A stretch of DNA of 57,229 nucleotides from Brachybacterium equifaecis (GTDB taxonomy: Bacteria > Actinomycetota > Actinomycetes > Actinomycetales > Dermabacteraceae): assembly GCF_023509525.1 (NCBI RefSeq), contig NZ_JAKNCJ010000012.1, forward strand, positions 1 through 57,229, written 5' to 3'. Below are positions 18,443 through 26,631 of the stretch, one piece after another (the first letter of the stretch is position 1; each line of letters opens with the position of its first letter). The position numbers and the translations under genes are program-made. A model generated the notes under the pieces. That model was not told the DNA's origin, did not search any database, and saw only the letters and a list, made by a program, of their open reading frames with translations.

Positions 18443-18717
18443 CCATCAGTCGGCACATGTTCCGGAACGTTTCCACAACCCCGGACGACCCGGTTTCCAC
18501 CTGGCCCCATGAGGTCGTGCGCGCGGCGATCGAGTACGGCCAGATCACCGACTGGGATCCCATCGCGGCCGAGGTGCGCCAGCAGCCTTTCGGGGCGATG
18601 GCGACGACCCTCGAGGAGACTCTCGAGTTCGTGGATCCCTGCGGCGCCGCGACGATCCTCCGGCGCGTGCTGGAGCGGGCGCGGCGGGAGGCGAGTGCGG
18701 CGGCCGGCGAGCGGTAG
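18439..18717 (+). CDS. small partner protein of the AbiEii-like gene
   Basis: A 92-residue protein (M-T-I-S-R-H-M-F-R-N) whose ATGA start overlaps the stop of the AbiEii-like frame. It is mostly helical, with the conserved-looking block P-D-D-P-V-S-T-W-P-H-E-V-V and a final R-R-V-L-E-R-A-R-R. From memory, similar small proteins sit next to actinobacterial AbiEii-like nucleotidyltransferases; if so, it would be the second component of a toxin-antitoxin-like pair. Which member is toxic is not known from the sequence. Confidence 0.6.
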   Translation: MTISRHMFRNVSTTPDDPVSTWPHEVVRAAIEYGQITDWDPIAAEVRQQPFGAMATTLEETLEFVDPCGAATILRRVLERARREASAAAGER

Positions 18718-18874
18718 GTAGGTGGGCACCGGGCGCCACAGGTCACGGCTCTCGGACTGGCGCGTTGTCCCGCCTGGATGGACACCAGATGGCTAGAATC
18801 GAGGGCAGTAGCACCGAGCTGATCGCGCTTCAACGGTGCAGCCGCTTCGGCGATGATTCAGGTGAGATGGGGTG

Positions 18875-19381
18875 ATGCAGATGCTGGTCTTCCAGATCGC
18901 GCGCCAGCAGGCGAAGAGCCTCCTCGAGACAGCCTGGGACGGGGAGTTCCCCGTGAAGCTCGGCGGCATCTCGCAGACCCTCGATGCCGAGGTCCTGCAT
19001 GATCACCTGCCTCCGGAGCTGTCCGGCTTCATCGTCAAGCGCGAGGGCGAGGACACGGTGCACATCATGCTCAACTCGACCGAGTCGACTGAGCGCCAGC
19101 GGTTCACATGGGCGCACGAGCTCGGCCACCTCATCGAGCGCGCCACCCTCGCGGGAGACGATGACTACTCGTTCGTGGAGACACGGATGCCCGAGCGCTA
19201 CGACCTCCACGAGTTCTTCGCCGACGAGTTCGCCGGGACCCTGCTGATGCCGGCACCCAAGATCCGGGAGCTCCAAGCTCGCGGGATCACGGCGGCTGGG
19301 ATGGCAGCGTTCTTCGGGGTCTCGTTGAAGGCCATGCGCAAGCGGCTTGATCGCCTCAAGAAGCAGCCTGATGCCGACTGA
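18875..19381 (+). CDS. ImmA/IrrE-family metallopeptidase
   Basis: A protein of about 168 residues. Possible starts are GTG 18872, ATG 18875 and ATG 18881; a purine-rich stretch (GAGATGGGG) precedes all three. The zinc-peptidase motif H-E-L-G-H occurs at about 81-85 (W-A-H-E-L-G-H-L-I-E-R), followed by the family pattern E-F-F-A-D-E-F-A-G-T-L-L-M-P and a helical tail. ImmA-type peptidases usually cleave a DNA-binding repressor of a mobile element or toxin system. No repressor gene is adjacent. The stop overlaps the start of a two-TM protein (19371), so the two work together. Confidence 0.85.
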   Translation: MQMLVFQIARQQAKSLLETAWDGEFPVKLGGISQTLDAEVLHDHLPPELSGFIVKREGEDTVHIMLNSTESTERQRFTWAHELGHLIERATLAGDDDYSFVETRMPERYDLHEFFADEFAGTLLMPAPKIRELQARGITAAGMAAFFGVSLKAMRKRLDRLKKQPDAD

Positions 19382-19874
19382 CGACTTCGACAAGGTGGAC
19401 TCGGACGACCTTCCATCCATGGATGAGACCGCGGGCGCGGGAGAGTCGGTCTCGGATCTGACAGACCCGCCATCTACGAGTGCGGAAGAGGCAGCGCGGA
19501 CACCGAGCGTCCCGGCTCCTCGCAGGGCGCCTCGGGTCCGCGCTCGCACCTCGCGGTCAGGCTATGCGGCGGATGTGGCGGCCGATGATCACGTGTCCAA
19601 GCTTCTCGCGCAGACCCTCCAGGATCGCAAGCAACGCTTCGACCAGCGGGCCAGCGTGTTCCGATGGGTGATGCGGATCGTGCCCAGTTCGCTGGTGGCT
19701 ACCATCGCCCTAGTGGCCTGGCTTGCAGTCCACGGCAAGGTCGGCGATGCCGTCTACATCGCGTTCATCTCTGCGATGGCCGCGCAGTCGTTCGCGCTCA
19801 TCCTCACGCTCGTGACCAGCCTGTATCGGTCCGAGCAGCAGGCGGCAGCGAAGGCGGAGAAGACTCCGAAGTAG
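19371..19874 (+). CDS. two-TM membrane protein coupled to ImmA
   Basis: A 167-residue protein starting M-P-T-D-D-F, overlapping the end of the ImmA gene by 11 bp. The first 95 residues are acidic, Ser/Pro-rich and probably disordered. Two TM helices follow (V-P-S-S-L-V-A-T-I-A-L-V-A-W-L-A-V and Y-I-A-F-I-S-A-M-A-A-Q-S-F-A-L-I), then a short charged tail. A peptidase translationally coupled to a 2-TM protein suggests a sensor-effector pair. No family name can be given. Confidence 0.75.
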   Translation: MPTDDFDKVDSDDLPSMDETAGAGESVSDLTDPPSTSAEEAARTPSVPAPRRAPRVRARTSRSGYAADVAADDHVSKLLAQTLQDRKQRFDQRASVFRWVMRIVPSSLVATIALVAWLAVHGKVGDAVYIAFISAMAAQSFALILTLVTSLYRSEQQAAAKAEKTPK

Positions 19875-20052
19875 GCGTCGCGGCACCAGGTTGACTAACG
19901 CGGTTAGCCTATCCCTTACACTACGCTTCACCAGCTCATTGCCCAAGAGCGTAAAGCTCGGCACCGTGCGAACTCTCAACAATCGAGGGTTGGCAAGAGT
20001 AGGCCTGTCATGCCCAACAGTGAGCAGTCGCGGCAAACACTGAAGTCGACCC

Positions 20053-20421
20053 CTATAAGGGTAATGAATCGTGCCGAACGACTTGGTATACCAGATCGGC
20101 TGGGATTTGGAATATGGCTAAGGCTAGAATAGTAACTCCGATCGAAACGCCCGCAACAGCAAACGAATGAGACCCCGAAGTCGAACGGAAGCTGGCAATG
20201 CCAAAACTAATCGCCACTAATGAAAGGACATAACTGAGCGTTGGCGCTAAAAAACTGGGCAGATCTGAGACGGGGTGCCCGGCGTTCATTTCGATCGCAT
20301 CGACAAAAGACACGAAAAGGTCGGCGGAAAGCATGGCGATGATCGCTCCCACGCCCGCTCCGACGGAAATCCGGCCGGACGCACTCGCGAACCTTTTGTC
20401 CTTCAATTCGTTTGTTTCCAT
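20053..20421 (-). CDS. hypothetical three-TM membrane protein
   Basis: A 122-residue protein starting M-E-T-N-E-L-K-D-K-R. Three hydrophobic segments can be seen (G-A-G-V-G-A-I-I-A-M-L-S-A, L-S-Y-V-L-S-L-V-A-I-S-F-G-I-A and S-I-G-V-T-I-L-A-L-A-I-F). The gene is lower in GC than the conjugation genes, like the amidase next to it, so both may have come together. The preceding stretch (19875-20052) holds no gene. Function unknown. Confidence 0.6.
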   Translation of the reverse strand: METNELKDKRFASASGRISVGAGVGAIIAMLSADLFVSFVDAIEMNAGHPVSDLPSFLAPTLSYVLSLVAISFGIASFRSTSGSHSFAVAGVSIGVTILALAIFQIPADLVYQVVRHDSLPL

Positions 20422-20563
20422 GCCGCTATCATAGCAGGCCGGAACTCGCCATCCGGTCGCCGACTACTCGTAGCCGCCCTTTGGGAAGAGGCGCGTCAGG
20501 GGAGTTCCCCTCCCGGGGGCTTCACGGGATACCCCTGACCCCTTGCGCCTTCCGGGTAGTGTG

Positions 20564-20590
20564 TGCTACATTACAGCATAGTATGTAGCA
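20564..20590 (+). promoter_or_regulatory. inverted repeat upstream of the amidase gene
   Basis: TGCTACAT (20564-20571) and ATGTAGCA (20583-20590) form a perfect 8-bp inverted repeat with an 11-bp spacer, in an AT-rich patch about 35 nt before GTG 20624. It looks like an operator or a promoter region. Confidence 0.5.
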
Positions 20591-20623
20591 AAGACGCACA
20601 CACACAGACACAGGAGAAGACAC

Positions 20624-21907
20624 GTGGTTTCGATCCTTCCCAGGAATAACTGGACTTCTATCCCGAGCCAGGCACCCGCCATTAAGGCGAGTCAGACTGC
20701 TGTCTACCTTCATTACCCTAGTGCCTGGATGGCAATCGGTCTGGAGTCTAGGCAGGGGGTGATCGCGCGACTTCAGAGCATCCTCGATGGCCACATGAAT
20801 CACCCGACTGAGCCATATGTTGACATTGCCTACAACTGGGCTGTCGATCAGGTCGGTCGCATTTGGGAGCTGAGGGGAAAGAGGCAGTCGGGCGCAAATG
20901 GCACCAGTGAATCAAATCGCGTGGGCCAGTCAATTTTGTGTCTCGTGGGGAACACGGAAGCCCCCACAACTGAATTGGTGGCTTCGGTTAATCATCTGAT
21001 CACATACATTAGGGAATGGCAGCCTTCCGCCCTGTCCGTTTTCGGTCATCAAGATTCCGTTCCAACTCAATGTCCCGGTCAGCAGATCATGAAGCTCATT
21101 GCCGCGGGCGCATTTGGGGGCGTTAGCCCGATCCCGAAGTTCGATGATGGGAACATCGGAGTGCCGATTCCGGAGATCCCTGGGATGCAGGTGGGAATCA
21201 ATGTGGATGGGCGCCTCGGTGAATGGACCGTGAAAGTTCTCCAGCGACGCCTCGGCATTACGGCCGACGGCAGGGCGGGTTCGGGTACTTGGCGAGCCCT
21301 CCAATCATTCCTTGGTACGCCTAGTGACGGCATTGTTGCGAATCAGTCGTACACGGCAGATGAGCTCGGCAATGGCATTAGCGGGGGCTGGCAGTTCACT
21401 GGAAGGAATTCTTCAGGATCGAGCATGGTCCGAGCGCTCCAGGCATATATTGGTGTTTCTGTGGATGGCGTGTGGGGTGAAGGCACCACAGCGGCATTGC
21501 AGCGGTATCTCAATAATCACGAAAGCGCCTTTACCGGACCTGGTGTTCTCAGAACAGAGCTTGGGATAACTGTCGATGGGCGATTTGGTCCATCCACTGT
21601 CAGGGTCTTGCAGGCGCGACTTGGGGTGGTGTCTGATGGGAAAGCTGGTTCAGGGACGTGGCGTGCCCTACAGTCGTTCCTCGGCACCTCGGTCGACGGT
21701 GTTGTGTCCAACCAGTCATACGCGGCAGAAGAACTCGGGAGCGGGATTACCGGTGGCTGGCAGTACACTGGTCGAAACTCTTCCGGTTCAAGCATGGTGC
21801 GAGCGCTTCAGGCATATATCGGCACAAGTATCGATGGAGTGTGGGGCACGGGGGTTACTTCCGCGCTGCAAAGGCATCTCAATCGATACGACTCGGCATT
21901 TCGTTGA
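20624..21907 (+). CDS. N-acetylmuramoyl-L-alanine amidase with peptidoglycan-binding repeats
   Basis: A 427-residue protein from GTG 20624, with AGGAG about 10 nt upstream. Residues 1-160 form an amidase_2/PGRP-type domain: candidate zinc ligands are the His in V-Y-L-H-Y, the His in F-G-H-Q-D and the Cys in T-Q-C-P-G; D-I-A-Y-N-W-A-V-D-Q-V-G-R-I-W-E and S-I-L-C-L-V-G-N are family patterns. Then come four peptidoglycan-binding units arranged as two tandem copies of a two-unit block (about 185-305 and 306-425; each has V-D-G-R-x-G...L-Q...L-G and G-R-N-S-S-G-S-S-M-V-R-A-L-Q-A-Y-I-G). There is no signal peptide, as in phage endolysins. No holin or other phage gene is adjacent. GC is lower than in the neighbours. 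Confidence 0.85.
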   Translation: MVSILPRNNWTSIPSQAPAIKASQTAVYLHYPSAWMAIGLESRQGVIARLQSILDGHMNHPTEPYVDIAYNWAVDQVGRIWELRGKRQSGANGTSESNRVGQSILCLVGNTEAPTTELVASVNHLITYIREWQPSALSVFGHQDSVPTQCPGQQIMKLIAAGAFGGVSPIPKFDDGNIGVPIPEIPGMQVGINVDGRLGEWTVKVLQRRLGITADGRAGSGTWRALQSFLGTPSDGIVANQSYTADELGNGISGGWQFTGRNSSGSSMVRALQAYIGVSVDGVWGEGTTAALQRYLNNHESAFTGPGVLRTELGITVDGRFGPSTVRVLQARLGVVSDGKAGSGTWRALQSFLGTSVDGVVSNQSYAAEELGSGITGGWQYTGRNSSGSSMVRALQAYIGTSIDGVWGTGVTSALQRHLNRYDSAFR

Positions 21908-21989
21908 GGATTGAGGGGTGGGTGCCGGGAGGGGTGTCTACTATGGGGCTCCCGCTGTCGCAACTTTGCTGAGAGGCGCACCTCGCTAG

Positions 21990-22050
21990 GCCGCACTTGG
22001 TCGTCAGTGCGGCATTCCAATGACCCGGCCCTTCGCGGTCGGGTCATTGG
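21990..22050. terminator. double hairpin, convergent terminator
   Basis: Hairpin 1: GCCGCACT (21990-21997) with AGTGCGGC (22006-22013). Hairpin 2: CCAATGACCCG (22017-22027) with CGGGTCATTGG (22040-22050), a perfect 11-bp stem. They sit between the amidase (+) and the PIN-like gene (-), so they can serve both. Confidence 0.75.
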
Positions 22051-22053
22051 TCT

Positions 22054-22599
22054 CTAGAGCCCAGCCCGACGCCGCATGTCCGCCAGGTTCGTGGGCCTTG
22101 TACATCCGCCCTTGGGATGGGCGTACATGTCGACCCAGATCTGGAAGGCCTCCTGGTGGAAGGTATGGCCCCGCTCCACCATGAGTTCGCACAGCACATC
22201 GACCGATGTCATGGCGCGGATACTCCAGAACTCGGCGAGCTCGCACGAGTCCACGTCATCCGATAGCCACACTGCACCTCGAAGCGCGGAACGCTCCCGC
22301 AAGACGAACAGTGTGTGCGCCTCGCCAAGGTGATCTCTCGGCCTTTCCTCCGTGCCGCCGAGCCGGTTTCGACGGATGTCCTCGGCGGCATCGCTCTCCG
22401 TCCGGCTGAGCTTGATCGGCACGCCGAGGGCGTCGATGAGGTCGCGCATCTCCTGGTGCTCTCCGACGTGGTCCTTCATCTCCAAGTCAACGGCCTCGCA
22501 GACCATTCCCCGGTCTCGGATCCACTCGAGCAGCAGGTCCATCTTCCCGACGATGGCGAAGTCGATCGCCACGGAGTTGTCGGGGAAGACTGCGGTCAC
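22054..22599 (-). CDS. PIN-like protein, partner of the XRE-ImmA gene
   Basis: A 181-residue protein. The start is GTG 22599, overlapping the stop of the XRE-ImmA gene (GTGA); no ATG fits. The N-terminus (T-A-V-F-P-D-N-S-V-A-I-D-F) carries spaced Asp residues like the first strand of PIN ribonucleases. The later L-G-E-A-H-T-L-F-V-L and V-W-L-S-D-D-V-D-S fit the middle and C-terminal acidic motifs. PIN proteins are typically RNases acting as toxins; pairing with an ImmA-containing XRE regulator is a known toxin-antitoxin arrangement. The PIN call is by pattern and context. Confidence 0.6.
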   Translation of the reverse strand: MTAVFPDNSVAIDFAIVGKMDLLLEWIRDRGMVCEAVDLEMKDHVGEHQEMRDLIDALGVPIKLSRTESDAAEDIRRNRLGGTEERPRDHLGEAHTLFVLRERSALRGAVWLSDDVDSCELAEFWSIRAMTSVDVLCELMVERGHTFHQEAFQIWVDMYAHPKGGCTRPTNLADMRRRAGL

Positions 22600-23687
22600 G
22601 CTGCGGCCGACTGGGAGATGAGTGCTCGCGCGCGGCGACGGGCATCTTCCATGTCGTCGATCCCGGCGACCTGGGCGAACGGACGAACCGTCGCCTCGCC
22701 GGAGGTGTAGGCCTCCGCGAGGTCGTGGAGTAGCCGGCGGGGAGGCCGCTCCACGCAGTTCTGTGCTTGCCAGGCATCGTAGGTGGTATCTGCGGTAGAA
22801 GCAGGCCATGCTTCAGCGAGGGTTCCGAGCTCAGCCTGATACTTCCGGGCCCGCACTCGTGCGGCGAAGGTGGAAGGTGCAACGCGGAAGCGATGGGCTT
22901 CACCACGGATCTGCTGGGTGCTCCATTCATCGCGCAGCGGGATACGTGCGCGCGGTATCAGGATCATGCCGGCGATCTCGTTCGCCCGTCGCTCGATGCC
23001 GCTCTCGCCGTCGAGATCCACGCGGTGGGGCTCGTTGGTGGTGTCGTCGCCCAGCACAAGGTGGGCGAGCTCGTGAGCGAGAGTGAACCGGATCCGCTGG
23101 GCCGGAACCTTGGAGGTGGCGACGATGCCGTGGACACCGTCTGCCGCGGCGTGGACGCAGTAGCCGTCGATTCCTTCGGGGAGGGGCCTCACCCAGACGT
23201 CGACTCCGAACGCCTTCTCGATGGCGGATGCGAACTCGTCGACCTCCGTCATGACCCAAGGACCGCCTTGCGCCTCGTTCAGCGCGGCGACGATGCGATC
23301 AGCGATCGCCTGGTCCGATGCGCAGTCGGAGATGTCGGGGAGAGCGCTGGGGCTGCCGACGTCGAGCTGGTGCAGTCCTCGGCGCCGCTCGTAAATGAGC
23401 CGGGCGATGTCGCTGACCTCCGCGTTCACGTGAGCATCGGCCGTGCTGGTCGCACGGGCTGCGGCCATGAACGGGAGTGTCTGCGGGCGCCCGATGAGCC
23501 CGTCGACGCTGGTGCCGACGAGGTCCGCGATCCATGCGAGTTCGAGGAACTTGAACGCCCGCTGGCCTGAGAGGGAGCGCGAGAGGGCGGCGGTGTCCAT
23601 GTGGACTGCGCTCGCGACGTCGGCCTGCGTACGGCCGGAGTCCTTGATCGCCTGGCTGACGGCGGCGCCGATGCTCTTGTCGTCCAT
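22596..23687 (-). CDS. XRE regulator fused to ImmA/IrrE peptidase
   Basis: A 363-residue protein. An N-terminal XRE helix-turn-helix (about 5-65: T-Q-A-D-V-A-S-A-V-H-M-D-T-A-A-L-S-R) is followed by a middle linker and an ImmA-type zinc peptidase domain with H-E-L-A-H at 205-209 and E-R-R-A-N-E-I-A-G-M-I-L-I-P downstream. In this class the two domains form a self-controlled regulator or antitoxin. A perfect palindrome lies just upstream (23708-23722), as expected for autorepression. It is coupled to the PIN-like gene by a GTGA overlap. The operon runs opposite to hipBA. Confidence 0.9.
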   Translation of the reverse strand: MDDKSIGAAVSQAIKDSGRTQADVASAVHMDTAALSRSLSGQRAFKFLELAWIADLVGTSVDGLIGRPQTLPFMAAARATSTADAHVNAEVSDIARLIYERRRGLHQLDVGSPSALPDISDCASDQAIADRIVAALNEAQGGPWVMTEVDEFASAIEKAFGVDVWVRPLPEGIDGYCVHAAADGVHGIVATSKVPAQRIRFTLAHELAHLVLGDDTTNEPHRVDLDGESGIERRANEIAGMILIPRARIPLRDEWSTQQIRGEAHRFRVAPSTFAARVRARKYQAELGTLAEAWPASTADTTYDAWQAQNCVERPPRRLLHDLAEAYTSGEATVRPFAQVAGIDDMEDARRRARALISQSAAA

Positions 23688-23707
23688 GAGTGCGATCCTA
23701 CGGAAGA

Positions 23708-23722
23708 TTGCGCTGAGCGCAA
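23708..23722 (-). promoter_or_regulatory. palindromic operator of the XRE-ImmA/PIN operon
   Basis: TTGCGCTGAGCGCAA is a perfect 7-1-7 palindrome 21 bp before the ATG at 23687. It is very probably the binding site of the XRE protein itself. Confidence 0.75.
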
Positions 23723-23968
23723 TAGCACGGACCGTCTGGAGCGCAGTGAGGTGATGAAGCGCGGGAGCAACAGCCTGAGACGAATAGCAGCGAACACGCC
23801 CTTCATCGCGTCGAAGGGCTCGAGCCAGTCAGGTTGAGACTCCGGCAACATGAGGCGCACCCGCGCGAGTCGGCCTCCAAGGAATCCCGGTCTGCGCCCC
23901 TCATCCGCGGGACACTCCACGGTGTCTGCACGACCGCCGTGCCGCCCGCGAGCCGAAGGAGTCCGCCC

Positions 23969-24421
23969 ATGCCGCCCCTCGATGACCGTGAGCTCTCCGT
24001 GGAGCTCGCTGCGATCCGACACATCGACGCAATGGCCGAGCGCGCCCGCCAGAAGGCCATGGTGCTTGAGGCCGCCCGCGAGGATGGGATCCTGCGCCTG
24101 GTCGTGGAGTCCGGCTTGTCCCACCGGGAGATCGCGGGGATACTCGAGGTGACCCCTTCGGCCGTCCGCAGTGCTGTGGCGGCCGCTCGCAAGCGCGGGA
24201 CGGCCCCGAAATCCTTCGTCGACCCCGTGACGCAGGGCGCCTGGGTGCGGGAGTTCCGCAAGCGCGCAGGCATCTCCACAGCCGAGCTCGAGGACCGGGT
24301 CGGCGTGCCTCGGGGCTGGGTCCGCGAAGTCGAGCGAGGCATCACCTCGCGGCCCGGCAAGCTGCCGGTGCTGTTCGCCGAGCTCGGGATGAACCCGCAG
24401 AGCATCGCGTCGAGCAGATGA
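23969..24421 (+). CDS. hipB: HipB-like HTH antitoxin
   Basis: A 150-residue protein starting M-P-P-L-D-D-R-E-L-S, with GAAGGAG about 8 nt upstream. The frame is open to 23834, but the earlier part has no character. It contains two helix-turn-helix regions: S-H-R-E-I-A-G-I-L-E-V-T-P-S-A-V-R (about 50-66) and an XRE-like one at about 93-145 (W-V-R-E-F-R-K-R-A-G-I-S-T-A-E-L). Its stop overlaps the hipA start (ATGA). HipB-type proteins neutralise the HipA kinase and repress the operon. The double HTH is longer than in classical HipB (about 88 residues). Confidence 0.8.
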   Translation: MPPLDDRELSVELAAIRHIDAMAERARQKAMVLEAAREDGILRLVVESGLSHREIAGILEVTPSAVRSAVAAARKRGTAPKSFVDPVTQGAWVREFRKRAGISTAELEDRVGVPRGWVREVERGITSRPGKLPVLFAELGMNPQSIASSR

Positions 24422-25743
24422 TCCGCGCGCTCGACATCTGGCGGGGCGGCCGGCACGATGCGACGCTGTCCATCGCCGCATCCGGTGAGGTGGCGATGAA
24501 GTACACGAGCCCCGATGCGCCGCGGATCTCGGCCTCCCTGCCGAACGACGGCATGCGGCCGAGCCCCGAGACGGTCCGCCACTTCTTCGAGGGACTCCTG
24601 CCGGACAGGGCGGAGGTCCGCTCAGGATGGGCAGACGTCCTCAGTGAGGGCTTGGGGGCGCCGGTCGATCCCGCGGACCCATTCGCGCTCCTCCGGTACC
24701 TGGGGAGCGATGTCGCCGGCGCGCTGCAGATCCTGCCCTCAGGCGAGACCCCGGGCCGCGTCGATCCGCTCGTGCGCGTCGATGACCGGGAGATCGCCTC
24801 GCGTCTGCGTTCCCGCAGCGTGTCGTCCGCATCCACAGCGGGTGCCCGCGCATCTGACCGGAGCAACGTGGGCTGGTTCGCCCTCGCCGGGGGACAGTCC
24901 AAGCTCGCGCTGACCAGCTTCGACGGCGGTAGCTCCTGGTACGAGTCCACTGACTGCGCTCCGAGCACGCACATCCTCAAGCCGTCGGCGGCTGGTCACC
25001 CCGGGCAGGCGCTGATCGAGCACCTGAGTCTCGAGGGTGCCGCGCGCCTCGGGCTGGACGTGGCCCGCAGCGAGTACCGGATCTTCTACGGGACCCCCGC
25101 GCTCATCTCCGAGCGGCACGACCGGGCCGTCGCCGACGACGAAATCATGCGTCTGCACCAGGAGGACCTCTGCCAGGCCCTCGGTGCCGCGCCAGCCCGC
25201 AAGTACGAGTCCGACGGAGGCCCTAGAGCGCACGAGTTCGCTCGACTCATCCTCGATGATGCCGGCCACCACGATGCCATGCAGTTCGTGCGCTCGTTGG
25301 CTTACAGCGCCGTGATCGGGAGCGCTGATGGCCATGCGAAGAACTACGCGCTTCGCCATGGCGAGGACGGATCGGTAACTCTCGCGCCGCTCTACGACGT
25401 CTGCTCGTTCCACCCGTGGGCCTCCAGCCGAAGGCCAACGGGGACTGAGCTTCCAGGTCTGCACCTCGCCTTCGCGGTCGGGAGCACGAGCCGGATCGAG
25501 AGCATCACAGCGGGGGACTGGGAACTTCTCGCGAGGAGGTCAGGTCTCGAGGAGGGCGAAGTCGTGGCGGCGGCCGCGGAGGTCATCGCTGCGGCGCCGG
25601 ACGCGATCGCGGATGCGGTGAGGTCCGCTCGCGGGAGCCTGCCGGTCACGGTGGAGGACGAGCGGCGGATGGCCCGGCTGGTCGGTGGGACTGCGCACCA
25701 CGCCCGGATGATGCGGGCGGGGATCCGAGGCGGGGCCCAGTGA
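24418..25743 (+). CDS. hipA: HipA-family serine/threonine kinase toxin
   Basis: A 441-residue protein, the usual family length. Residues 1-120 match the HipA N-terminal subdomain (F-F-E-G-L-L-P, L-L-R-Y-L-G-S-D-V-A-G-A-L). The ATP-binding loop is G-G-Q-S-K-L-A-L (158-165); S-T-H-I-L-K-P supplies the lysine (189); H-Q-E-D-L-C-Q (247-253) is the conserved HipA block; the catalytic loop is D304-G-H-A-K-N309; the metal-binding Asp is in P-L-Y-D-V. All key positions are present, so the kinase should be active. HipA kinases inactivate translation factors, classically GltX, and cause growth arrest. It is coupled to hipB by an ATGA overlap. Confidence 0.9.
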   Translation: MIRALDIWRGGRHDATLSIAASGEVAMKYTSPDAPRISASLPNDGMRPSPETVRHFFEGLLPDRAEVRSGWADVLSEGLGAPVDPADPFALLRYLGSDVAGALQILPSGETPGRVDPLVRVDDREIASRLRSRSVSSASTAGARASDRSNVGWFALAGGQSKLALTSFDGGSSWYESTDCAPSTHILKPSAAGHPGQALIEHLSLEGAARLGLDVARSEYRIFYGTPALISERHDRAVADDEIMRLHQEDLCQALGAAPARKYESDGGPRAHEFARLILDDAGHHDAMQFVRSLAYSAVIGSADGHAKNYALRHGEDGSVTLAPLYDVCSFHPWASSRRPTGTELPGLHLAFAVGSTSRIESITAGDWELLARRSGLEEGEVVAAAAEVIAAAPDAIADAVRSARGSLPVTVEDERRMARLVGGTAHHARMMRAGIRGGAQ

Positions 25744-25767
25744 GAACGGGCGCCGAGCATGAAGAAC

Positions 25768-25795
25768 GGGCACCCAATCCGAAGGATGGATGCCC
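25768..25795. terminator. hairpin between hipA and the next minus-strand gene
   Basis: GGGCA...TGCCC with an inner CCCAATCC/GGATGG stem (two mismatches) around a GAA loop. It lies between converging genes and is probably used by both. Confidence 0.55.
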
Positions 25796-25818
25796 GCTTC
25801 GCCTGACTCTACCAGTTC

Positions 25819-26631
25819 TCAGCGCTTCTTGCGCCGCGCGTTCGCCCGCTCGTCCTCGAGGTCCCAGACTGCCTCGGACTCTGCCTTGTGCCGGCGGGTC
25901 GTGAGGTCGACGCCGGAGATCTGGCTGGAGAGCCGGGAGACGGCTGCGGTCATCTCGCGGCGCAGGGCCTCGATGTCTTCGCGCTCGAGCTCGGCGGTCG
26001 TGGCGAGGGCCCGTTCGCGCAGGGCGGGATGGCGGATGCCCCAGAAGTCCTGGAACGCCGCGACCGTGGTGGGGTTGCGCTCGGGATTGAACTTCACGGG
26101 GGAGGACCGCAGCTCCTCGCGCTCCTGCTCGGGGAGGTCGCGGGCGTCCTGAGCCATGCGCATGACGCGGACGGCGGTGCGCAGGTAGGGGCGGGGGAGC
26201 GACGGACGCTGCGAGCGGAACTCCGCCTCGGCTGCGGCGCGAGCGGCCTCGTGGGCGTTCGACTCCTCGAAGAGCATCACCTCTTTCGTGGGATGCGTCC
26301 GATCCCAAGCCGCCAGTTGCTCCTGCACGCTCTGCTCGAGGTCTGCTGCGTAGCACCGCTCGTAGGCGGTGATGGCGACGTCGGGCACGTGGACGGTCGC
26401 CCAGAAGGCCCTGACCTGCCGGGCGGACCGGGGCACCGGCGGATAGTCGAAGGACCCGCCGGCGTTGTACTCGTCATCCGGCAGGTTCGGGTCGTCGGAG
26501 AGCTCGAAGGCGATGGGGTTCACAGCCACAGGGTAGGGGACCAGATGCACATCGGAGCGCATGTGGGCCTGCTCAGCGAAGCGTCCGCGCGTGTCGCGCT
26601 CCACCTGCTGCTCGTCGAAGCTCGTGGTCAT
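25819..26631 (-). CDS. hypothetical protein with N-terminal G-R-F tag (conjugation operon)
   Basis: A 270-residue soluble, highly charged protein. The N-terminus reads R-D-T-R-G-R-F-A-E-Q-A-H-M-R-S-D-V-H-L, matching the tag shared by the proteins starting at 28231, 29828 and 45719. The rest is mostly helical with many Arg/Glu, and a block F-W-G-I-R-H-P-A-L-R near the C-terminal third. The start overlaps the stop of the PrgI-like gene (ATGA), so it is the last gene of that operon. No family is recognised; the tag and context suggest a role in, or transport by, the conjugation machinery. Confidence 0.7.
   Translation of the reverse strand: MTTSFDEQQVERDTRGRFAEQAHMRSDVHLVPYPVAVNPIAFELSDDPNLPDDEYNAGGSFDYPPVPRSARQVRAFWATVHVPDVAITAYERCYAADLEQSVQEQLAAWDRTHPTKEVMLFEESNAHEAARAAAEAEFRSQRPSLPRPYLRTAVRVMRMAQDARDLPEQEREELRSSPVKFNPERNPTTVAAFQDFWGIRHPALRERALATTAELEREDIEALRREMTAAVSRLSSQISGVDLTTRRHKAESEAVWDLEDERANARRKKR

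Noticed and set aside
20543..20590. consensus -35/-10 promoter for the amidase gene
   Set aside because: TTGCGC and TAGTAT are about 30 bp apart, too far for a standard promoter; only the inverted repeat is reported.
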